This document shows positions 16,392 to 24,386 of a DNA stretch of 64,000 bases, piece after piece. The notes beneath the pieces were generated by a model. That model was not told the DNA's origin, searched no databases, and saw only the letters and a list, made by a program, of their open reading frames with translations. The stretch is taken from the NCBI GenBank assembly GCA_002482525.1, contig DLGC01000016.1, forward strand, positions 62,001-126,000. The letters are read 5' to 3'. The stretch is from Propionibacteriaceae bacterium UBA7704. GTDB taxonomy: Bacteria > Actinomycetota > Actinomycetes > Propionibacteriales > Propionibacteriaceae. The translations under genes were made by a program, and so were the position numbers. The stretch's first letter is position 1. Each line of letters opens with the position of its first letter.

Positions 16392-17482
16392 ACCCCTCGC
16401 AGACTCCCGTGATTCTCATCAGTGGTGTCGACCCTGAACCGATGTCGGCGCTCACCATCGCCCTGCAATGGGATCTTCCGGACGCGGTTGTGGTGCACCA
16501 CGAGGTGGATATCGAGCGGGAGATGCTGATTCGAACCGTCAGCGATCAGCGCGGGCTGATTCACCGACGCGAGATCAGCCTCGCGCACGCCTGCGTGAGC
16601 TGCGCGATTCGCAGCGACGTGGTGCCCACGGTCGAGCGGCTGGCCGCGCAAGGCCGGTGGGGTGCCATCATCGCTCAACTGCCCGAGACTGCCGAGGCTG
16701 CGCAGGTCTGTCGAGTGATCGGCTACGACCCGAAGGCCGCGCCTCATGTGCGCATCGCTGCAGCGCTGGTCGCTGTGGACGGTGAGACGGTTGCCGAGGA
16801 TGTGTTGGGCGACGACCTACTCGTCGAGCGAGATCTTCCCGTGCGCGACGACGACGAGCGGGGAGTGGGGGAGACGGTGGCTTCCCTGGTGGAGTACGCC
16901 GACCTTGTCGTGGCCGAACGGTTGGCGCCCGCCGGGCAGGCACTCCTGAAGACGCTCATGCGTCCCGGTGCACAGGTGCTGGATTCGGCCGCGGCGGTGG
17001 ATTCGGCCGCGGTGCTGGTCGGCCTGCATCAACACCACAACAGTGAGGATTGGGTGCAGGTGATTCGCCGCGAGCCGATCCCCGGGGTGGCGGCCGAAGG
17101 AACCTGGCAGTTGGACTTCTCCTCCCAGCGCCCCTTTCATCCTGAGCGACTGCGTCAACGCATTGAAGATCTTGGACGCGGTCGACGCCGCTCCCGAGGG
17201 TGCTTCTGGCTGCCCACTCGCCCGAACCAGGTGTGTCAGTGGGATGGCGCCGGCGGCATGGTCAGCATCGGAGTGGCCGACGACTGGCCTGCAGGCGACC
17301 AGTTGACCCGAATCGTGGTCGTGGGCGTTGATGCCGGCCGCGAGGCATTGGAGCACGCCTTCCACGATTGTCTGCTGACCGATCAGGAGATCGCCGAGCG
17401 TGGCCGCTACTGGGAGGTCAACATCGACGGGATGGAGCCCTGGTTGGGGCCGGTTCCCTATCTCATGGCGCGAGGTGCGTAA
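16388..17482 (+). CDS. CobW/COG0523-like protein without a P-loop
   Basis: 364 residues from the ATG at 16388, which overlaps the L36 stop. The N-terminus PVILISGVDPEPMSALT aligns with the COG0523 start, but the Walker A GxxGxGKT is replaced by GVDPEPMS, so GTP binding is unlikely in the usual way. A CVSC motif (HACVSCAIRSDVV) replaces the family's GCICC metal site. The C-terminal CobW_C domain is present (FWLPTRPNQ and GRYWEVNIDGMEPWLGP). Proteins of this kind occur in actinobacterial zinc-starvation ribosome operons; in mycobacteria a Zur-controlled operon protein has been tied to ribosome hibernation, and this may be its relative. Role here inferred: zinc-responsive factor acting on ribosomes. 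Confidence 0.8.
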   Translation: MNPSQTPVILISGVDPEPMSALTIALQWDLPDAVVVHHEVDIEREMLIRTVSDQRGLIHRREISLAHACVSCAIRSDVVPTVERLAAQGRWGAIIAQLPETAEAAQVCRVIGYDPKAAPHVRIAAALVAVDGETVAEDVLGDDLLVERDLPVRDDDERGVGETVASLVEYADLVVAERLAPAGQALLKTLMRPGAQVLDSAAAVDSAAVLVGLHQHHNSEDWVQVIRREPIPGVAAEGTWQLDFSSQRPFHPERLRQRIEDLGRGRRRSRGCFWLPTRPNQVCQWDGAGGMVSIGVADDWPAGDQLTRIVVVGVDAGREALEHAFHDCLLTDQEIAERGRYWEVNIDGMEPWLGPVPYLMARGA

Positions 17483-17652
17483 TGGCCGTCCCCAAGGGCA
17501 GACAGGCGCGCAGTCGAACCCGACATCGCCGTTCCCAGTGGAAGTCGGTACCCAGTGACCTGGTGCCGGTCCGGCTGGATGGCGAGGTTCATCGCGTGCC
17601 TCGCCGACTCGTTCGCGCCCTCCATTGCGGCCTCATGGAACCCCCGTCGTGA
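17482..17652 (+). CDS. rpmF: Ribosomal protein L32, zinc-independent form
   Basis: 56 residues, starts MAVPKGRQARSRTRHRRSQWK as in L32. Only one cysteine remains (ALHCG) in place of the two CxxC pairs, so no zinc site. Its ATG overlaps the TAA of the CobW-like gene by one base. Completes a set of six zinc-free paralogues. Confidence 0.93.
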   Translation: MAVPKGRQARSRTRHRRSQWKSVPSDLVPVRLDGEVHRVPRRLVRALHCGLMEPPS

Positions 17653-17695
17653 CCGACGGTCCGAAAGCTCAATCCGACAACAGACAGGAATCCCA

Positions 17696-17968
17696 ATGAC
17701 ACCCACTCAGCTTGCCGCCGCACTAGACGCCCGAACCGGGATTGGTGGTGCTTTGGCCGCCGAAATCACCAAGGCCGTGTTCGATCTCATTGCCGCCGAA
17801 CTGGCCGCAGGGGTCAAGGTGAGTTTGTCCGGCTTCGGTAGTTTCGAGGTTCGCGATCGGGCGGCTCGTACTGGCCGAAACCCACAGACCGGTACGCAGC
17901 TGGTGATTCCTGCACACCGGTCTGTGGTTTTTCGGCCGGCCGCTGCGCTGCGTGAGCGAGTGAACTGA
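17696..17968 (+). CDS. HU-family DNA-binding protein
   Basis: 90 residues. HU/IHF fold: N-terminal helices (TPTQLAAALDARTGI), GFGSFEVRDRAARTGRNPQTG in the beta arm and FRPAAALRERVN at the end. Binds DNA non-specifically and compacts it. It follows rpmF by 43 bases with no terminator between, so it seems to be the last gene of the Zur-type operon. The basic, lysine-rich tail of mycobacterial HupB is absent. An AGACAGGAA ribosome site precedes the ATG. Confidence 0.88.
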   Translation: MTPTQLAAALDARTGIGGALAAEITKAVFDLIAAELAAGVKVSLSGFGSFEVRDRAARTGRNPQTGTQLVIPAHRSVVFRPAAALRERVN

Positions 17969-17983
17969 CCTGAAGGAGTACGC

Positions 17984-18024
17984 GGCCCTGCCAGGCTGAT
18001 CGGGGGTTCAGGCCTGGCGGGGCC
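17984..18024 (+). terminator. Probable terminator of the L31-HU operon
   Basis: GGCCCTGCCAGGCTGA and TCAGGCCTGGCGGGGCC pair with a one-base bulge and one mismatch around an 8-base loop, 16 bases after the HU stop. No U-run follows. Confidence 0.55.
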
Positions 18025-18027
18025 CGA

Positions 18028-18460
18028 CCGAAATCTCCGGGGGGTAGGAGATCCGGCCACATCCAGCCTAGTGATGAGGGCTTTCTGGATCATCCCATCT
18101 GCGTAATCGTCGCCATAAGGATGCCGAGGTGTCACCGGGGCGTCAGCATGGCGGTGCCGCGGTGGCTCTCGATGTGAGCGACCATTATCACGGGTAGTCG
18201 GTGCGTCGCTGGTGGCTTCGGCCACCATCGGGATATGCGCGTATGGGCTTGTCGGACGCCAAGAAAGGCGCGTTCATGGCTTCGCCCAGCTTCGTGGGGA
18301 GAGGCGTTTTGCGGGTGAATTTGCGCTGATATGCTCGCGGCCGCCGTTGGTCTGATCCGATTGCATCGGAATTTCATCGGATGGTTGCATTCAATCCACT
18401 CTGAGAGAAATTCCGGTGCTGTGCGCGAAACGCGCGAAGTGTCGGAGTTAGCCTGCTGAG
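18028..18460. other. Gene-free region, relatively AT-rich
   Basis: About 430 bases with no convincing gene. It contains a small GGTGGC-TTCG-GCCACC hairpin (18211-18226), TCCGAT/ATCGGA half-repeats near 18356-18371, and presumably the promoter of the GT-C gene. Its base composition is visibly less GC-rich than the neighbours. Confidence 0.5.
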
Positions 18461-20092
18461 GTGCGAATTCCTGAGGGTTTGTCGAAAATGATGGTGATTG
18501 CGCTGCTGACCTGCGGATCCCTTGTCGGCTCGGTCGCGCTGATCGTGCAGGGTTCCGGGCGCAAGGACAGCATTGAGCACGACGAGGGGATCAGCTTCAT
18601 CAATTCGGCTGGGAAAATGTCCGACTGGATGAACGCGACCGCTCATCATGTTGCTCCCGTTGGCGGTTGGGCGCCGGCAACAGACTGGCAGTACTTCTGG
18701 CATGTCAGCGACGCATTCGACTTCGGTGTCATCGCGCAGGGTCTGGCTACGTGGGATATCCATCCGCCGCTCTATTTCTGGCTGTTGCACATCTGGTCAT
18801 TGTGCTTCGGGATGACGCCGGCCAGCTCGATTGGGTTGAATATCTTCTTGACCGTTCTGACCGGTATTGCGCTTTTCGGGATGGCCCGCTGGGCGTTTGA
18901 AGACACACTCTTCGCCGCGTTGACGGTGTGTTTGTGGGCGCTGGCCTCACCGACAGTGGGCGCGGCGCTGGTGGCCCGTCAATATGTGTTGTTGTCGCTG
19001 GTGAGTGTGCTGGCAGCCTGGGCGGCGCTGGTGTTCTTCAGTCCGACGCGGCGTCCGCGGGTCAGGGAGATGCTGGTGGTGGGCGTGGCGATCGGAGCGG
19101 GTCTGCTCACCTACTACCAGTTCGCGCTGCTGGTGGCCGGCCTCATGATCTGGCTCACGATCACCTGCTGGGGTCGCTGGCGGCATCTGATGCTCCTCTA
19201 TGGCTCGGGCGTCATCGGCATCATGGTGCTGCTGGTCGCGCATCCTGGCTTCATCCATTCGCTGGCGGTGTTGTCGCAAGCCAACACCGCCCACGGTGAC
19301 ATCAACATCGCCACGAGGTCTGGTCGTACCGTCGCCGCTCTTTCACGCATTGTGAGCCCGGCGTTCGGGTCGCCTTCGTCGGCGGGGAGCTGGTTGGCTC
19401 CGGCGGCCATCCTTCTCCTCGGCGTCGTGTTGGTCGCGGTGGCCGTCGTTGTCGCGGCTCGGTTGGGGCGCGACGGTGAGGCGCGCGCGTGGACGCCTCG
19501 TCAGCGGGTTCTCGCATTGAGCATGCTTGGCGTGTGGAACTTCGCGCTCATCGTGATTCTCTATCTGACCGGGCGGAGCCCGATTCATGCAATGGCCGAC
19601 CGATACCTGGCGATGGTGCTTCCGTTCGCGGCGGTTATTCCGCTGGCGCTGCTGCGGCCCGCGGGTCCGTCGCGTCGCGGGGGCGCTGTTGTAGCCACGA
19701 TCCTGGTCGTGGCACTGGGAGGTATCTCGGTGGCCGGTCAGCTTCAGGCCAATGCGACAGCGAATCCGAACCTGCCGGTCGTGACCGCCCTGAGCGGTGC
19801 CCGTCACGTGGTGATCGACAGCCTTGCCCGAGGGATAGTGCCGCGCGTCCTCATCGATGCACCGGCGGGCCTCGAGGTCTACGTCGATCGGGAATCGCAG
19901 CTGCTATCGGATCCTGCTGCGTGGGCGGACCGGCTGGGCAGCGGTGATGTCGTGGTCTCTGATCCCAGCTACGCAGAAAGCGCTGAACTGCGCGCGGAGT
20001 TCATCGAAGAACTCGAGCAACGGTTCGTCGTGAGCCCGCTTCCGGCGTCCGGTCCCATGCAGTGGTGGCGGATCGACGCGCGCAAGCCCTGA
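18461..20092 (+). CDS. GT-C fold membrane glycosyltransferase
   Basis: 543 residues with about ten membrane helices. An acidic motif after helix 1 (SIEHDEGISF) and DIHPPLYFWLLHIW in the next loop are hallmarks of lipid-linked sugar transferases of the GT39/GT83 (PMT/ArnT) class. It probably moves a sugar from a polyprenyl-phosphate donor to an envelope acceptor on the outer face of the membrane. The last 120 residues form a soluble extracellular domain. GTG start at 18461; ATG at 18488 is a possible alternative. Downstream map is convergent. Acceptor unknown. Confidence 0.75.
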   Translation: MRIPEGLSKMMVIALLTCGSLVGSVALIVQGSGRKDSIEHDEGISFINSAGKMSDWMNATAHHVAPVGGWAPATDWQYFWHVSDAFDFGVIAQGLATWDIHPPLYFWLLHIWSLCFGMTPASSIGLNIFLTVLTGIALFGMARWAFEDTLFAALTVCLWALASPTVGAALVARQYVLLSLVSVLAAWAALVFFSPTRRPRVREMLVVGVAIGAGLLTYYQFALLVAGLMIWLTITCWGRWRHLMLLYGSGVIGIMVLLVAHPGFIHSLAVLSQANTAHGDINIATRSGRTVAALSRIVSPAFGSPSSAGSWLAPAAILLLGVVLVAVAVVVAARLGRDGEARAWTPRQRVLALSMLGVWNFALIVILYLTGRSPIHAMADRYLAMVLPFAAVIPLALLRPAGPSRRGGAVVATILVVALGGISVAGQLQANATANPNLPVVTALSGARHVVIDSLARGIVPRVLIDAPAGLEVYVDRESQLLSDPAAWADRLGSGDVVVSDPSYAESAELRAEFIEELEQRFVVSPLPASGPMQWWRIDARKP

Positions 20093-20108
20093 TCGCGGCT
20101 CATCGGGC

Positions 20109-20969
20109 TCAGGCCACGGTCAGAACCTCGGCACCATCGTCGGTGACCACCAAGGTGGCTTCCCATTGGGCCACGCGGCTGCCGTCATTGGTGACGACGG
20201 TCCAGCCGTCCGTCCAGACGTGGGAGTGGTAGTCACCCATCGCCAGCATCGGCTCAATGGTGAAGGTCATGCCCGGTTCCATGATGTCGGTGTACATCGG
20301 ATTGTCGAAGTGCGGGATCACCAGTCCGGAATGGAACTCGGTGTGCACGCCGTGGCCGGTGTAGTCGCGGACCACCCCGTAGTTGAAGCGCTTGGCGTAG
20401 GCCTCGATGACTCGACCGATCACATTGATCTGACGTCCCGGACGCACCGCCTTGATGCCACGCTCCATCGCCTCCTTGGTGCGTTCGGCCAGCAGCTTCG
20501 AATCCTCGTCGAGTTCACCCACGCCGTAGGTGGCGCAGTTGTCGCCGTGGACGCCGTCGATATAGGCGGTCACATCGATCTTGATCAGGTCGCCGTCCTC
20601 CAACGGGCGTGCATCGGGGATCCCGTGACAAATCACCTCGTTCACCGAGGTACAACAGGCCTTGGGGAAGCCGCGATAGCCCAGCGTCGAGGGGTAGGCA
20701 TCGTTGTCGATAAGGAACTGGTGGATGGCTTCATCGATCTCGTCGGTGGTGACTCCCGGTGCCAGCATCGCCTTGCCGATCTCGAGTGATTGGGCGGCGA
20801 TCCGTCCTGCGACGCGCATCTTCTCGATGGTCTCAGCCGACTGCACGTGCGACCCGTCGTAGCGCTCGGGACGATTCCGGCCGACATAGGGAGGGCGGGG
20901 GATCGAATCGGGTACGGCGCGCTCGGGCGAAACTGCATATGGCTTGATAGGGGTCACGAGGGCGATCAT
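20109..20969 (-). CDS. map: Methionine aminopeptidase, type I
   Basis: 286 residues from ATG at 20969. Removes initiator methionine from nascent chains. Metal ligands: the Asp pair in IDVTAYIDGVHGDNCATY, His in GHGVHTEFHSG, Glu in TIEPML and Glu in QWEATLVV. The N-terminal extension of about 40 residues contains a PxxPPYVGR-like segment typical of actinobacterial MetAP type Ic. An earlier in-frame ATG at 21008 would overlap the divergent gene and has no support. Confidence 0.95.
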   Translation of the reverse strand: MIALVTPIKPYAVSPERAVPDSIPRPPYVGRNRPERYDGSHVQSAETIEKMRVAGRIAAQSLEIGKAMLAPGVTTDEIDEAIHQFLIDNDAYPSTLGYRGFPKACCTSVNEVICHGIPDARPLEDGDLIKIDVTAYIDGVHGDNCATYGVGELDEDSKLLAERTKEAMERGIKAVRPGRQINVIGRVIEAYAKRFNYGVVRDYTGHGVHTEFHSGLVIPHFDNPMYTDIMEPGMTFTIEPMLAMGDYHSHVWTDGWTVVTNDGSRVAQWEATLVVTDDGAEVLTVA

Positions 20970-21006
20970 AGTTCTAGGTCGCCAACTCTCTGTCTCGGGA
21001 GGAACC

Positions 21007-21231
21007 ATGTCCGAAGGCTCCTGGTACTACTGCCTCAAGCATCACCAGGTCGAACCGTATGAGGGCTGTAAGGCTGCTGATCGTCTCGGTCCCTATGACA
21101 CCCCCGGGCAGGCTTCCCAAGCACTGGAACGGGTGGCTGTGCGCAACCAGGAATGGGATGGTGAGGACGAAGACGAGGAAGCTCAGGAGGTCGCCGATGA
21201 TGATGGCTGGCCTCAGCTCCCACCCCAGTAG
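21007..21231 (+). CDS. Small conserved actinobacterial protein of unknown function
   Basis: 74 residues, starts MSEGSWYYCLKHHQVEPYEG, then RLGPYDTPGQASQALERVAVRNQEWD, and ends in a strongly acidic tail (EDEDEEAQEVADDDGW). The YYCLKHHxVE and GPY motifs recur in a small actinobacterial family. Cys and His residues could bind a metal, but this is speculation. GGAGGAA precedes the ATG. It lies between map and glnA2 and may be co-transcribed with glnA2, 56 bases downstream. Confidence 0.75.
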   Translation: MSEGSWYYCLKHHQVEPYEGCKAADRLGPYDTPGQASQALERVAVRNQEWDGEDEDEEAQEVADDDGWPQLPPQ

Positions 21232-21248
21232 CCTGGTTGGGACAATCT

Positions 21249-21264
21249 GTAACCAGACTGAAAC
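21249..21264 (+). promoter_or_regulatory. GlnR-type a/b half box upstream of glnA2
   Basis: GTAAC-6-GAAAC exactly matches the a-site/b-site spacing of actinobacterial GlnR boxes. It ends 23 bases before the glnA2 ATG. A second a/b pair is not evident. Confidence 0.5.
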
Positions 21265-21287
21265 ATGCGCAAAGGCAGACTGATTCC

Positions 21288-22625
21288 ATGGATAAGCAGA
21301 CCGAATTCGTGCTCCGCACTATGGAAGAGCGGGATGTCCGTTTCGTCCGGCTGTGGTTCACCGATGTTCTGGGCTTTCTGAAGTCTGTCGCTATCGCTCC
21401 TGCCGAGTTGGAGGGCGCTCTCAGTGAGGGCATCGGCTTCGACGGTTCGGCCATTGAGGGCTTCGCGCGCGTCTACGAATCCGACATGGTGGCCCACCCT
21501 GATCCGTCCACCTTCCAGTTGCTTCCGTGGCGGGGCAGTAGCCAAGGCACCGCCCGCATGTTCTGCGACATCCGGCTCCCCGACGGGTCGCCGTCCTTCG
21601 CCGATCCGCGCTACGTGTTGAAGCGGACGCTGAAGAAGGCGTCCGAGATGGGCTTTACCTACTACACCCATCCTGAGATCGAGTTCTACCTGTTCAAGCA
21701 GCCGCTCGTGCCCGGTGAGGTGCCCACCCCTGCCGATCAATCCGGGTACTTCGACCACACCACCACCAGCCCCGGCGCGGACTTCCGCCGCCAGGCGATC
21801 ACGCTGCTGGAGCAGATGGGCATCTCGGTGGAGTTCAGCCATCACGAAGGTGGCCCCGGCCAGCAGGAGATCGACCTGCGCTACGCCGATGCACTCACCA
21901 TGGCGGATGCGATCATGACCTTCCGGGTGGTAGTCAAAGAGGTTGCCGTGATGCAGAACCTCTACGCCTCTTTCATGCCCAAGCCGCTGAGCAACCAGCC
22001 CGGTTCGGGTATGCACACCCACGTTTCGCTGTTCGAGGGCGACAAGAATGCCTTCTACGACGCCAGCGCCGAATTCCACCTGTCCAAGACCGGACGCCAG
22101 TTCATTGCAGGCCTGCTCAAGCATGCCGGTGAGATCACAGCCGTCACGAACCAGTGGGTGAACTCCTACAAGCGGCTCGTTGCCGGGGCGGAGGCCCCCA
22201 GCTACATCTGCTGGGGACGTAACAACCGCTCGGCCTTGGTGCGCGTGCCGATGTACAAGCCGAACAAGGGCGCCTCGGCCCGCGTCGAGTTGCGCTCCAT
22301 CGACTCTGCGGCCAACCCCTACCTGGCCTACGCCATGGTGTTGGCTGCCGGCCTTTCCGGCATTGAGAACGAACTCGACCTCCCCGAAGGCGCCGAGGAC
22401 GATGTGTGGAGCCTGACTGACCGGCAGCGCCAGTCGCTGGGCATCGCGCCACTACCGCGCAGCCTCGGCAACGCCATCGACATCATGGAGGGTTCCCAGT
22501 TGGTCGCTGACACTCTGGGCGAGCATGTGTTCGAGTTCTTCCTGCGCAACAAGAAGGCCGAGTACGAGGCCTATCGCAGTGAAGTCACCGCCTGGGAGCT
22601 CAACCACTCGTTGCCGACACTGTGA
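21288..22625 (+). CDS. glnA2: Glutamine synthetase GlnA2
   Basis: 445 residues. The N-terminus (KQTEFVLRTMEERDVRFVR) and FTDVLGFLKSVAI, with GIGFDGSAIEGF, are characteristic of mycobacterial and streptomycete GlnA2. Catalytic motifs: EIEFYLF, SFMPKPLSNQPGSGMHTH and RVELRSIDSAANPYL. The NLYDLP adenylylation loop of GlnA1 is replaced (EGAEDDVWSL), so GlnE is unlikely to regulate it. In other actinobacteria GlnA2-like proteins may work on glutamate with ammonia or on polyamine-type substrates; which applies here is unknown. ATG at 21288 chosen by N-terminal alignment. Confidence 0.92.
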   Translation: MDKQTEFVLRTMEERDVRFVRLWFTDVLGFLKSVAIAPAELEGALSEGIGFDGSAIEGFARVYESDMVAHPDPSTFQLLPWRGSSQGTARMFCDIRLPDGSPSFADPRYVLKRTLKKASEMGFTYYTHPEIEFYLFKQPLVPGEVPTPADQSGYFDHTTTSPGADFRRQAITLLEQMGISVEFSHHEGGPGQQEIDLRYADALTMADAIMTFRVVVKEVAVMQNLYASFMPKPLSNQPGSGMHTHVSLFEGDKNAFYDASAEFHLSKTGRQFIAGLLKHAGEITAVTNQWVNSYKRLVAGAEAPSYICWGRNNRSALVRVPMYKPNKGASARVELRSIDSAANPYLAYAMVLAAGLSGIENELDLPEGAEDDVWSLTDRQRQSLGIAPLPRSLGNAIDIMEGSQLVADTLGEHVFEFFLRNKKAEYEAYRSEVTAWELNHSLPTL

Positions 22626-22785
22626 GCTGATTTCGTCCGAAGAATCGGCGCCAATTCGGCCGAACCGCTGTCAATCCGGGCCGCAACACGGTTGAATAGG
22701 GGCTGGTCGGCTTACGCAACGCGTTGACAGCTGATTCGAGGGGCAGTCTGCGGGGGGCGGACACAACCGAGAATCACGCCGACGA

Positions 22786-22828
22786 GCGAATCCGTCGAGG
22801 TTGCAGGGGTGCATCTCGACGGATTCGC
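22786..22828. terminator. Hairpin terminator between glnA2 and exporter operon
   Basis: A perfect 14-base stem, GCGAATCCGTCGAG / CTCGACGGATTCGC, around a 15-base loop, followed by ATTTCTT. It separates convergent transcription units and may stop both. Confidence 0.8.
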
Positions 22829-22874
22829 ATTTCTTGTATCGGGCCCAGCGGGGTCATCCCCGCGGTAGACGCTG

Positions 22875-24386
22875 CTAGCGGCTCGGCTGTGAACTGGGCT
22901 GCGCAGCAGCGCTCGTCGAACTGCTTGACGGCGTCCGTGACGACGAACTCGAGGATTGGCTCCGAGTCCTGCTCGTCGTATTCGACGGAATCTCGGCCGT
23001 GCGATCAGCCAACACGACCACATCTCCGACCTTCAGTCCCTCGGTGATCTGCACCAGGCCACCCCCGACAGCACCGGTGGTGACTTCGGTGGTGGTCGGC
23101 GCATCAGAGCCCGCAGCCAGCACCGATACCGTTCCGGTTCCGGTTCCGGTCGGGGTCACAGCCGACACCGGCACGGTGACCGCGCCGGTGGCTGAAGCCA
23201 CCGGGATCGACACCGTGGCTTTGGCGCCATCGGAGAGCAGATCGTCGGGGTCGGCTACCACGATCGTGGTGGTGTAGGTCGTGGTGTCGCCGCTGGTCCC
23301 GCTGGTCTCCAGGGGGCTGATGCTGGTGATCTTGCCCGACAGTTCGGTCGTGGCACCGGCCGGGGTCACCGTCGCCGAATCGCCCACCTGAAGTGCACTG
23401 CGCGTCTTCAGCGGCAACTCGATGCTGACCACCGCGCCGCCGCGACCCACGATGGTGATGCTGCCGGCGCTGGCCGAATCTCCCACGCTCAGATCGACGG
23501 CGCCCACAGTGCCGCTGATCGGCGCCAACAGCTCTGCGGCATCCACATCATCGACAGCGGCCTGTCGCTGTTGCTCTGCCGACAGCACCGCCGCTTTGGC
23601 CTGCGCCACTGGGGATGCGCTCACCGATGTCGTTGTGGAACTCGACGCTGCGGAACCGGGCTTGGCGCTCTTGCCGCCCGAACTCAGTGTGCGCACGAAC
23701 TGTTGAAGCTGTTGATTGGCGGCACTGACTTGGGCGCGTGCGGTACCGCAGGCGGCCAGGTCATCGAGGCTCGGCTCGGTGGCCGAGGCGGAGTCCGACG
23801 GGCTCGCCGAGGGTGACGGAGTGGCGGTGGCCGTGGTGCTGTCTGTACTCGAAAGGTCGCTGTTGAGCCACGACATGATCGGATCGCAGACCTTGGCTTC
23901 GGACTTCACCGCCTTGTCTACTGCCGATGTGACGGCCGTGAGCGCCTTCAGATCAACGCTCGTGCCCGTGGTTGCTGATGACGGATTGGAGCCGTTGGTC
24001 GATGAACTCGGATGCTGCGCGGTGTACAGGCTCAGTTTGGCCTGAGCCAGGGAGGTCTCGGCCTCCAGCACGGCCAGTTTCAGAGTGCGGGTATTCAGCT
24101 TGGCGAGCACATCGCCGGCACTGACCTCATCGCCCACAGCGACCTTCACCGAACGGACGGTGCCGTCGACGCTGAACGTCGCCTCGGCGGTGTTCAGCCG
24201 AGCCACCGTACCGGTCGTGGTGTAGATCTGGGACACGTCGGCGGCGGCGGCGGTCGCGGTCACCCACCGTCCCGAGGTGACCGCGTTGGCATTGGCCGCG
24301 CCGATACCGATGGCTGCAACCACCGCAAGCGAGACCCCGGCGATCAGGACGGCGCGTACTCGCGGGTTCCCGGTGAGCTTCATCAT
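22875..24386 (-). CDS. HlyD/MacA-type adaptor of an ABC exporter (subunit 2)
   Basis: 503 residues. N-terminal membrane anchor (about 12-33), two lipoyl half-motifs (VDGTVRSVKVAVGDEVSAGDVL near 74-95 and ISGTVGAVDLSVGDSASAG near 295), a long Ser/Thr/Pro-rich insert between them and a Ser-rich tail of about 45 residues. Beta-barrel segments follow the second lipoyl half. In Gram-negatives MacA bridges to an outer-membrane channel; here the protein would sit outside a single membrane. Last gene of a four-gene operon; it overlaps the permease gene by four bases. Confidence 0.82.
   Translation of the reverse strand: MMKLTGNPRVRAVLIAGVSLAVVAAIGIGAANANAVTSGRWVTATAAAADVSQIYTTTGTVARLNTAEATFSVDGTVRSVKVAVGDEVSAGDVLAKLNTRTLKLAVLEAETSLAQAKLSLYTAQHPSSSTNGSNPSSATTGTSVDLKALTAVTSAVDKAVKSEAKVCDPIMSWLNSDLSSTDSTTATATPSPSASPSDSASATEPSLDDLAACGTARAQVSAANQQLQQFVRTLSSGGKSAKPGSAASSSTTTSVSASPVAQAKAAVLSAEQQRQAAVDDVDAAELLAPISGTVGAVDLSVGDSASAGSITIVGRGGAVVSIELPLKTRSALQVGDSATVTPAGATTELSGKITSISPLETSGTSGDTTTYTTTIVVADPDDLLSDGAKATVSIPVASATGAVTVPVSAVTPTGTGTGTVSVLAAGSDAPTTTEVTTGAVGGGLVQITEGLKVGDVVVLADRTAEIPSNTTSRTRSQSSSSSSRTPSSSSTSAAAQPSSQPSR

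Noticed and set aside
18028..18460. A second Zur-like site (ACCATTATCACGG near 18180)
   Set aside because: Only half of the palindrome is present and no zinc-related gene follows.
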